Shown here: piece by piece, positions 42,661-51,894 of the stretch
Layout: every line of letters begins with the position of its first letter
How positions within the stretch are numbered: the first letter of the stretch is position 1
Assembly (NCBI GenBank): GCA_039583875.1
Contig: CM077160.1
Location: forward strand, 117,539,895 to 117,603,894
Direction: 5' to 3'
DNA from: Platanthera guangdongensis
Lineage: Eukaryota; Streptophyta; Magnoliopsida; Asparagales; Orchidaceae
Length of the DNA stretch: 64,000 bases
The notes under the pieces: generated by a model
The model's input: only the letters and a program-made list of their open reading frames with translations
What the model was told of the DNA's origin: nothing
Databases searched by the model: none
Position numbers and translations under genes: made by a program

Positions 42661-43439
42661 GGTGAGTGACACACACATGTTGGATCTCGTGGCCAACCTT
42701 AGAGGAGGCGGTGTGAATAAGGTTTGGAGTGTTATCTGCAATTTAAAATTTTCAGACCCAGAAAATCGAGTTCCGAAAGCTACCACAGGTGTTAGGTACC
42801 TAACGCTCGGCGGTAAGTCTCGAAACTCATTTTTCCTATGCGCGTTCATTTGCAAGTCCCACAACACATTCACATACTTATCAACAACAGAACAATCATA
42901 GAATTAAACAACTCAGAAGCATAAATTTCATTACATGAATTAGAATATCAATTGTTCTAGATGGTTACACAAGTGTGATCTCTATGACGCCGGAGATAGA
43001 AGGCGATGATGAATAAAAACTCTTTTGGTTTCTATACCGATACACTTCATAGACCGGTTGGCTCTCTCGCTTTCCCTCCAAGAAATGTCTTCGAGCCAGC
43101 TCTTCACCTCCATACAAGGAAGGGTCTTAGAGCCCAGCTAGATCCACCCGATCTGGACGTCCCTTCCCCGGGATGATTTCCCACGGAATCCGATGACCCT
43201 ACAAGTCAATTTCTCACAAAACCCTTCCCGGATTTTGACGACATTCCAGTCGATTTCCCTCACCAGAAAATTCAGAAAAGAAAATATTACAGATAAGAGA
43301 GTTGAAAATTTTAAGGTTGAAGTTCTCCCTCTTGAAGACTTCTCCGTAGAGCGATCCACGGCCGGTGTTGGGTCCATTGCCCACAATGTCCTAGATTTGA
43401 GGAAGTCAATCTTGTCAATGATATACACATATCAGTAGA
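42661..43439 (-). mobile_element. Minus-strand copia LTR fragment
   Basis: ACCTTAGAGGAGGCGGTGTG (42698) resembles, on the minus strand, the CACCCCCTCTAAGG end typical of Sirevirus LTRs (compare 24135 and 7738), suggesting the 3' end of an LTR pointing left. Contains a 14-bp perfect palindrome GTTAGGTACCTAAC (42791-42804). It is cut by the start of the C-3 LTR. Confidence 0.45.
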
Positions 43440-45486
43440 TGATTGTAATGGGATAGGTAGCCTAAGTGGCTAAGTCAGGTGGTTTGAGAAATTTGGCCAA
43501 GTCCAAATTCGTCAAACTAAGCTCAGAGTTCGTCGAGCTGAGCTAATCATTCTTCGAACTAAGCTAAGAGTTTGTGAAATTTGGCCAAGTCTAAATTTGT
43601 CAAACTGGGTTCAGAATTCGTTGAGATGAGCTCACTATTCATCGAACTCAGTTCAGCATTCGTCGAACACAGTTCAGAGTTGTGTGAGGCTGGCTGAGAC
43701 AGTCAATGCCTAGGTTTAAGAGGCAAAAAAGTGGCTAAGTCCACAGGCGTTGAGTAAAGGTCATTCACTCTACGCTATTGTCTCTTAAGTGTTGAGTAAC
43801 ACTCAGTCAGTCAAAGCCAACATCTTTTAAATACAAAAATTTGGCTAAGGCAAAAAACGTTGAGTGAGGCGTGGTCACTCAACGCTCTCAACGCCATAAT
43901 GCAGAATTTGTTAAAGCAAAACGCGTTACGTGAGGCTGGCTCACTCTACGCTGTCAATGCTTAAGATGCTGAACAAATAGAAATGGGTAAGGAAGAAAGC
44001 ATTGAGTGAGACATGTTCACTCAATGCTCTCAACGCCATGCATGCAAAAGAGGCTGTAGAAAGGGTTAAGGCAAAAAGCGTTGAGTGATGAAGACACACT
44101 CAATGCTCTCAAAGCCTAGTAAAGCCAGAATTTTGTCCAAGGTGTTTGGCGTTGAGTGATGCTCACTCACTCAATATCAAGCAACAAAAAGCTGAGAAAG
44201 CAAGTTGGTGTTGAGTGAAGGTAAATCACTCAACACCTAGAAACAGGTTTATAATCTAAGCAGCTTGGCGTTGAGAGAAGATAACTCACTCTACAACAAG
44301 ATACAGTAAATATGTCTAAGTTATTTGGCATTGAGTGAAGCACACTCACTCAACGCCTATATTACTAATACTTGGATTTTGACTAAGTTTTCAGGTGTTG
44401 ATGTCAGCATGACAAAAAGTCAACCATATTCAAATTGTTAGTGGCAAAGCTACAGTACACGACAAAAGGCGCCGCAAGCCTACTGTACGACAGATAGGCA
44501 TTAAAGCAATATGTAGCTGGAAGATGCAGGTGGGACCCACTGATCTCTAAGAGCTGTTGATCATAGAACTACAAAAGGATGAGATTGGCCAAGACACAAG
44601 ATAGCTTTTAGGGCTTCATCAACTTCAAAAGGTTAGCAGCCGACTTCATCTTCCTCGCCATTACTTCATGTAAAAAAAGCTTGAAGCACTCCAGAAATAA
44701 AAGTTTAGATAGCTGTGCCATCTCCATCTGATACAGCAAGATCAGATACAGTTCTGAAGAAAGAAGAACCTTCAGCCCGAGGCAGGTTCAGTTAGCTGCT
44801 TGGAGAGACAATATCAATAGATCTTTAGTCTTCTACTACAAGTTCAAGAGTAAGCTTCTGAGTTCCTCCAGCAAAGATTTTCTCTGCTGTGAGGAGAGAT
44901 AGTGCAAAAATTTCTTAGCTCTAAGTTGTTGACATAGAGAACTTTCTTTGTGTTAATGTTAATTAAATTATTTCTTATTATAGGATCCTTCTGGATCTGA
45001 GCTGTAGGGCCTTGGAACTGAGGTAGGGCAAATTTGTCTGAGCTGTAGGAGATTGTATCTCTCTGAGTTGTAGGGGCAAGTTTGCTCTGAGGTAGGGCTA
45101 TCCTCCATAGCCTGAGTGGTAGGGCTTAATTTCCTGAGGTAGGTGATACTTGTATCATTGAGTGTAGGCCATTGTGGCTGAGGTGTTAGTCTTAGAGGAG
45201 ACTAGGAGATCCTGTGGGAACTGAGCTGTAAGCTCCTTGGTGCATTGATTTGGAGAAGTGACTTGACTAACATGAAGTTAGAAAGGTGGGAGGAGAGTGG
45301 ATGTATGCATAATTTTGGAGAACCACTATAAAAATACCTGTGTGTTTTTCTGTGTGTGTTTTTTGTTTGCATGTTCATAAAAAGCTCTCAATTACATAGT
45401 AACTCAAAAAAGAAATTCGAAAGACCTAGATAAACCTATTCACCCCCCCTTTAGGTTGTTAGCTACCTTGAAAACAAGAACTTTCA
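43440..45486 (+). mobile_element. 5' LTR of C-3
   Basis: Starts near TGATTGTAATGGG (43440) and ends GAACTTTCA (45486), ~2.05 kb, the same length as D-1 LTRs. The first 300 bp contain family A-type TCGTCGA/TCGAAC motifs (43510-43680), then the family C hairpin array (43740-44370), then the TGAGGTAGG-type tandem units (44985-45260). The start coordinate is inferred because no second LTR exists here. Confidence 0.65.
43740..44370. repeat. GTTGAGTGA/TCACTCAAC hairpin array (C-3 LTR)
   Basis: About ten inverted pairs. At 43858-43884 the stem CGTTGAGTGA/TCACTCAACG is perfect with a 7-nt loop. Other pairs have loops of 7 nt, or a missing arm. Same array as in the C-2 LTR, with different decay. Confidence 0.85.
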
Positions 45487-45488
45487 AG

Positions 45489-45500
45489 TGGTATCAGAGG
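45489..45500 (+). other. Primer-binding site of C-3
   Basis: TGGTATCAGAGG two bases after the LTR, matching the initiator-Met tRNA complement except the last base. C-2 has TGATATCAGAGG at 30373-30384. Confidence 0.85.
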
Positions 45501-45564
45501 GAGGTTCCTCAAAAAGAATTTATCAATCTGAGTAATCTCCGAAGGTAGATACAGTTAAGTGATC

Positions 45565-48125
45565 ATGGGCCCTGGAGAGAGCCAGAGAGAGCCGAGTTCC
45601 ATGAAACTCCCCATCTGCAGGAAGTAGTATTTTGGAATATGGAAAGAGAGGGTGAGGTTATTCATGGAAACCTATGATCCCAGGAATTTTGTAACAGTCA
45701 AGGAGGGACCTTTCATCCCTATGAAGGTCTCTGTTCTGAATGTTAATGCCCAGACTCCTAAGACATACTCTGAGATGACCAAGGATGAAATCATCCTTGT
45801 TGGACTGGACAAGAGAGCACAAAATATTATTGTCAGTATTGTTGATGACTCAACCTTTCTGAATCTAGTTCACTGCAAGACCTCCAAAGAGATGTGGGAC
45901 ACACTTATGGTCTACATGGATGGGACTGAAGAGGTAAGGGATTATAGGAAGTCTCTGCTCAACCAAGAGTATGAGGCTTTCAGGAAAACCTGAAGGAGAA
46001 CATAACTGCTTGTTATGAAAGATTCTTCAGGATCATAAATGAGTTGAAGACCTATGGGAGGGTCTTAAATAATTATTAAATAAATGACAAGTTTCTCAGA
46101 TCTCTCACAAAGACTGGGATACCAAGATCTATGTCATAAGAGAGGTGGCTAAGCTTGCTGATACTCCTGCCCAAATATTGTTTGGAAAGCTGCTCTCCTA
46201 TGAGATACAACTAGCTGCTAGGAAGGAGGAGGAGTCCACCAGCAAATCCCTGGCCAAGGAAAAGTCCTTGGCCTTCAGAGCAGAAAGTACAAGGAAGGGC
46301 AATGAGAGGATTCCCTCTCCACCAAGAAGACCAGCTAAGCTAGATAGCTCAGACTCAGAGGCATCAGACAGCATTATGTCTGATGAAGACTTTGCAGCAT
46401 TCTCCAGGCAACTCCAGAGGCTGACGAAGAAGAAGAATTGGAACAAGAGGTATTCCAACTCCACTCATCATAGGAAGAATCAATCCAATACTGACAGGTA
46501 TGGTTCCAAACATAATAAATATAACTCTTCTAAAGTAGTTTGCTACTGTTGCAGCAAGCCTGAGCATATGATAGTTGATTGCCCTAAGAAGAGGAAGGGG
46601 GCTGAGGTGAAGATGCAACACTAACAAAAAGGAAAGAAGGAGAAGTCCTTCATTGATAAGAAGGAAAAGAGCTGGACAGACTCATCATCATTTGAGTATG
46701 AAGAAGAGGAAGCCTACATTGGGCTAGTTGCTGCTGCTGCTAATGATAAAGCTATTGTAGTAGAAGAAGTTATTCCTCTAGTAAGGATAGGAATCATAGC
46801 CCATCTGACACTATCAGATAGTGACTCAGAGGAGAATGAAGATGCCCACAACTATAGAGAACTAATGGCAATGACAGATGTAGAGGGTAGCCAGGATCAA
46901 CCTGGTCAAAGCAAGGTACATTCATTACCTAATTCTGCTTCTCTGTCTGAGTATGTGACTAGTCCTTGCTCAAAAGCCTCTTCAGCCAGTGGTGAAGAAG
47001 ATTCGGAATCTGAAGGAGATGTCAATAAACTGATTGAAAAGTATGAAGAACTTCTGAATGACTTCAAGAAGGTCAAAAAGGTGTCTAAGAAGCAAGCTAA
47101 TGAGATTTTATCACTTAAGCTTGCAATTGCCCAACAAACTGTAACTGCTAATCTGCTGGATCAGAAATCTTGGGAAATAATCTAACTGAAGTCTCTCTTG
47201 GACATCCAGATAGCCTCCATTAAGAGCAAGAACTGTCTCATCGGGGAGCTTGAAGATAAGATTAAGAAGGAGAAAAGAATAGTGGCTAGCTATTATAAGC
47301 CAAGTACAGTACTACCCTTGATAGACACCTTCTCCTCTAAAACGGGTAAGAAGGGGTTGAGATTCAAGGGAAGCACAAGAGTTGCTCATTCCAAAAAGAA
47401 GGGCAAAGCTCCAGCTCCACCTCAGCCCATTGCTTCCAAGCCTCCCATTCTTTTTAGAAAGGTTTGACTACCTTCTAATATGCATGACCAGGAAAGCTCC
47501 TATGGTCAATAGGAGAAGGGTTGTTCATTAGGGGTGAACAAAGATGTTCACTACCATGGTGAAATCTCTAGCTGGGTGAGTGACTTTGCGGCTACCCATG
47601 AGAAATTTCAGATGGCCCAACCAGGACCATTTATTTTTGGTGCTTCAACACCTACACTCAAGAATGTTGCAGCAGACAAGGCTCTGAATCTGACAACTAA
47701 GGATCATACTAAGGGCAAGTCTAACAGTCAGGTTGAATTGGGCATTTCTGATGCCATCAAAAGCATGCTCTCTGAAAAGCATCTTGCTGCTGATAGCACT
47801 CAGAGCAGACCAAACAAGTAGCTAGAGGACTTACCTTCAGTCAAATTATAGCTGAAAGAAATCAGAAAAGGGCTGCAACACATCTTCCCCCTATTAGGAC
47901 TGATGCTAACCAAGCTGCATGGCCTATACAGAAGAGAAGATATAATATACATGACTGTTGGTGTTGTGGTAAGATAGGGCATTTTACCATTGACTGCTGG
48001 CACAAACCCAATGTTACCAGATCTAGGGTCAGTCCACTAGTCAGAAATTCTGCTGGTAGACATGTTCAGTTTGAAACTAATGTGCACCTAGGACCCAATA
48101 GATATTGGGGTCCTAAGGTAAAGTA
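45565..48125 (+). pseudogene. C-3 gag (longest gag in the window, broken)
   Basis: ATG 45565 (MGPGESQREPSS). Order: N-terminal domain (CRK-YFGIWKERVRLFMET with TAG at 45625-45627, TSKEMWDTLMVYMDGTEEV), NDKFLRSLT, AQILFGKLLSYEIQL, SPPRR/acidic region, zinc knuckle CYCCSKPEHMIVDC (about 46540-46580). Then a long coiled coil (NKLIEKYEELLNDFKKVKKV, IASIKSKNCLIGELEDKIKK), the basic GKKGLRFKGSTRVAHSKKKG block, and a second knuckle CWCCGKIGHFTIDC (near 47960). Frameshifts near 45992 and 46110 and stops at 46622, 47183, 47465, 47510 and 47819. Full gag would be ~850 residues, long as in Sireviruses. Confidence 0.8.
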
Positions 48126-49245
48126 AATTGTATATTGTAGGTTAGTTCAAGTGGTCATACCCCCATATGGTACTTGAATAGTGGATGTTCCAGGCACATG
48201 ACTGGGACAAGGAGCAATTTAAAAGAATACACTCCAGTAAAAGATGGACCCAAAGTAATCTTTGGTGGTTCAGATAGAGGGGTAGCATAGGGCTATGATA
48301 AGATCACCAATGACATAGTTACCATCTCTAAGGTCTCTTATGTTGAAGGGTTGCAACACAACCTTATAAGCATAGACTAGCTTTTTGATCTTGGCTATGT
48401 TATTGTCTTGCACAAGGATGAGTGCCTAATTAGGAGGTCAAGTGACCAATAGGTCTTCTTGACAGACATTAGGAGTGAGAATGTTTATTGCTTAAACTTT
48501 CTATGTTTAGATACAGATTCTCCTATCTGTCTAATGACAAATGAGAAAGACTCCTACTATGTCCAGTGACACAATAGGCTAGCCCATTTGAATTACAAGA
48601 CTATTGATAAGCTCTTTAGTTAAGAGCTAGTTAGGAATGGTCCCAATATGAAGTGATCCAAAGAGGGCATTTGCTCTACTTGCCAAATGGGCAAGCAGAC
48701 AAAAGCCTCCTTCAAGAGCATTGGGGCCAAAGATTCTGTGAGGTGCCTATACCTCCTGCATATGGACTTGTTTGGTCATATGTCAGTTCATAGTCTTGGT
48801 AGGAAGGTCTACACCCATGTGGTTGTTGATGACTTTTCCAGGTTTGCATGGGTGTACTTCCTAAAGAGAAAGAATGAAATCCTTTATATCTTCACAAAGT
48901 TTTCATGCAAATTCAGAATGAGTTAAACAGCTATGTGGTTAAAATCAGAAGTGACCATGAGACTAAATTCCAGTCTCATAGCATGACAAGATTCTGTGAA
49001 GAACATGAGATTCATCAATAATTCTCTTCACTACGGACACCCCTAGGAAAATGGGATTGTTGAGAGGAAAAATAAGACTCTCATAGAGGATGGTAAAACA
49101 CTATTGAGTGACACATCTCTCCAAGAATATTTTTGGGCTGAGGCAGTATATACTGTATACAATGCCATATTCACGAAGAAATGGCCGCAAACAAGGCGCA
49201 AGACTTAGTGCATGATTTTAAGCTTTTTGGGAGTTTTGCCCTCCT
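48126..49245 (+). pseudogene. C-3 pol fragment: protease and integrase, truncated
   Basis: The protease active site reads Asn-Ser-Gly in place of Asp-Ser-Gly (near 48176), followed by SRHMTGTR-like and pre-integrase traces. Integrase: CSTCQMGKQTKASFKS region, LLHMDLFGHMSVHSLGRKVY with first catalytic Asp, VVVDDFSRFAW, then out of frame SDHETKFQ-type and RKNKTLIE-type segments. Homology fades after FKLFGSF at ~49240. Everything downstream (RT, RNase H, env-like, 3' LTR) is absent; element G begins. Confidence 0.7.
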
Positions 49246-49401
49246 GGAGGCCAATTTTGGGTGGACCTATGTAATATACTAGTAGGGGAGGAAATATTTG
49301 TCTCCCCCCCCCCCCCCGAGGGCCCTTTGAAGAGTTGCTCAGGCCCCAGGCCGCCCAAGCCGCCTCAGCCCGGCCAGGCCGCCCAAGCCGCTTCAACCCA
49401 C

Positions 49402-49740
49402 CTCGAGTGAACGTTTCATTGTACTTGAGTGATCGTTTCATTGTACTTGAGTGAACATTTCATTGTACTCTAGTGAATGTTTCACTGTACTCCAGTGAAT
49501 GTTTCACTGTACTCGAGTAATCGTCTCATTGTACTTGAGTGAACGTTTCACTGTACTCCAGTGAACGTTTCACTATACTCGAGTGATCGTTTCATTGTAC
49601 TTGAGTGAACGTTTCACTGTACTCGAGTGATCATTTCACTATACTCGAGTGATCGTTACATTGTACTTGAGTTAACGTTTCACTGTACTCCAGTGAATGT
49701 TTCACTGTACTCGAGTGATCGTTTCATTGTACTCGAGTGG
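49402..49740. repeat. 22-bp tandem repeat with ACTCGAGT palindrome
   Basis: About 15 units of the form ACTCGAGTGAACGTTTCACTGT (variants TTGAGTGATCGTTTCATT). Each unit holds two dyads: ACTCGAGT, and AGTGAA-CGT-TTCACT. Ends ~75 bp upstream of the TATA box. Decayed CpG (TTGAGT, GAATGT) is common. Confidence 0.88.
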
Positions 49741-50057
49741 AATGGGTTCTGAGTTCATCGAACTGTATGGCATTGAGTGGAGGTTGGTTATTTGCAGGCC
49801 ATTCCCAGAAAACTATAAATAGGCCCTTAGGGGTGCCTTGGAGAGCATCACTTCTTCACTCTCTCTTCATCCTCCAAGACACCTAGCTCAGCATTGGCTA
49901 GGGAGGGGAGATCGCCAAGTTCTTCCGGATGTGATGTGGGAGCTCCACTCTAGGGCCGAGGGTCTGTTCCTAATTTCCTGAGCCTTTGGTCCTTGACATT
50001 CGCCCGAGTGCAGTAAGTGTGAGGTCACCCCTTTAAAGGGACCCCGAACTCCACAGA

Positions 50058-50062
50058 GACCG
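50058..50062. repeat. Target-site duplication GACCG (left copy) of A-3
   Basis: GACCG precedes TGTTGGATCC and recurs at 62459-62463 after the 3' LTR. Confidence 0.93.
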
Positions 50063-51789
50063 TGTTGGATCCCTAGTTGAATTTTGGCTAGGTTCACTAA
50101 ACTAGGATTATTGACCCACCTTGTATAGCCAGGGTCATGTTTGTGTCCTAGAGTATAGGACATGTCCTTAGAGTCAACACTGCATGGACCAACCAACATC
50201 AGACTGCAGAAGACTCCAGACTTAGAGAAAAATAAGATTCAGGAAAGTGAGTTCGATATTCGTGGAACTTAGCTCGACAAAAGTCGTGCTCAGCTCGACG
50301 AACTCAGAGACAATTCTCTGAGTTGAGCTCTACGAACTTAGTTCTTAGGTCAATGATTTCTGGATGCTCTACTTTAACATTCCAAGTCCAAAAACATTTC
50401 TCTGAACTCTAGTCGACAAAGTTAGATTATCAGCTCGACGATCTTAGTGCACAGATTTGGCAAGTCTTAACAAGAAAGCATTTAGCTATTCTCAGGTCGA
50501 TGATCTTGGATCTCAGGTCGACGAACAATAATTATCTGGTCGACGAACACGATTTATCACTTAATGAACTCTGGACTCAGGTCGACGAAATCTGTTCTTT
50601 GCTCGATGATTTCTGTGCAGTTCCAGACTTGGATTTTTGTCTTCCTTCTGTCTTTATTTTATTGCAGTGATTCTTGAGTAATCAATGCTTAATATTCTCT
50701 GAATATTACCGTTAGAAGCAGCATTGATTATGACATTCATCAGGATTATTACTTGCCACTTTTCAATAGGACAGTTGGGGAAATCAATTAATGCAGACAT
50801 TCTATCCAACCGTATAACATTCTCTAGGTCGTCAACAGTAAATGTAGGAAGGAATTCAAAAATTCACAGGAGAAATTCCATTGGGAATATAAAAGTGACT
50901 TTCTTCCTTCTTCAAAACACACATATAGACAGAGAAAAAGACACATCAGCAACCAACAAGATAGTCGAGACCAGAGAAATAACACAAGGCTTACACAAAA
51001 GATCATCAACAACAACAACATTCTATTTCTTCTCTACATTGAAAACAATTCTGTTTTCATCCTGACACTGCTGAAGAAGAACATCCATTCAAATCAAGAG
51101 TATTCTTCATTATTCATTCCAGGATTCTTCATGGATAGCAAATCTTAATCAGTCAAGATGCTCCTGGATCTCTTCTAATCAAGGCTAAAGATTGAAGACC
51201 TACTCACCCTTAAGCAAAGCTCCAATCTTCCTGAACAACTCAATAACTCAGGGAGAGCTTTGATAACATCAAAGATCCACAAGTCTTCTCAGTTGTATTT
51301 GAGAAAGAGAAGATGCCATAATTCTCTCACCCCCTCACCGTACAAAGGGTTCTTTAACTCCTTTCAAAAGTTATTCCTTGGTTGAAAGTCACCTGATCAA
51401 AAGACTTAGGTAGGTTTTTGAGCACCTGATCAAAAGCTCATTGGTGGCAGTCACCTGATCAAAACCTGTTAGTGGATTACTACCATGGTGGTATAAGAGT
51501 GGATGTACCCAGGTTGGGGAACCACTATAAAAATTCTTGTGTTGTCTGGTTGCCCTCTTTCCTTTTTGTTCTTGTTGTGCCTGTGTTAGTTAGTTTAATT
51601 TTGCTTTTATTGTGCCTGTGGTAGATTAGTTTATTTTAGATTACTCTTTTACTTATAACAAATTCTGGTATCAAATAGCTTCCCTACTCTGAAGTTTTTT
51701 TTATTAACAACAAAAAGATTTTAAGATACTCTATTCACCCCCCCCCCCCCCCCCCTTCTAGAGTATATCAGGTCTAACCGTCTCTTTCA
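50063..51789 (+). mobile_element. 5' LTR of A-3
   Basis: TGTTGGATCC...TCTCTTTCA, 1727 bp. TCGACGAA-type hairpin array at 50247-50610, TATAAAA at 50888-50894, AGGGAGAGCTTTGAT near 51251, CACCTGATCAAAA repeats 51390-51470, and a long C-run (about 51739-51756) that is much shorter in the 3' LTR. Confidence 0.93.
50247..50610. repeat. TCGACGAA hairpin array (5' LTR of A-3)
   Basis: About 14 half-sites TTCGTCGA/TCGACGAA and variants in 360 bp. Compared with the 3' LTR (60950-61280) many CpG are replaced by TG or CA in one copy only, for example TCGATGATC. Confidence 0.8.
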
Positions 51790-51791
51790 AT

Positions 51792-51803
51792 TGGTATCAG
51801 AGC
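51792..51803 (+). other. Primer-binding site of A-3
   Basis: TGGTATCAGAGC starting two bases after the LTR; exact complement expected for initiator-Met tRNA priming in plant copia elements. Confidence 0.93.
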
Positions 51804-51894
51804 AGTGTTTCTTTGGTTGTATAAGTTAACCCTTGAACCAAAAGATTCTGTGTTAGATCTGACCCTTTATTTTTCTTAGGATTATATAGACAGC

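Larger units (their letters stand above)
49246..50062 (+). mobile_element. Element G, left part: LTR-like promoter with 22-bp repeats
   Basis: C-rich run at 49302-49317, GC-rich CCGCCCAAGCCGC repeats, ~15 copies of a 22-bp unit (49402-49740), a TATA box CTATAAATAGG (49813-49823) and a leader of ~240 bp ending at the GACCG where A-3 inserted. Sequence resumes at 62459. Likely an LTR or 5' region of a retroelement; the left boundary with C-3 is approximate. Confidence 0.5.

Noticed and set aside
42538..42901. Overlapping ~100-codon frames at 42.6-42.9 kb
   Set aside because: Both strands open over the same LTR-like segment, no homology recognised.
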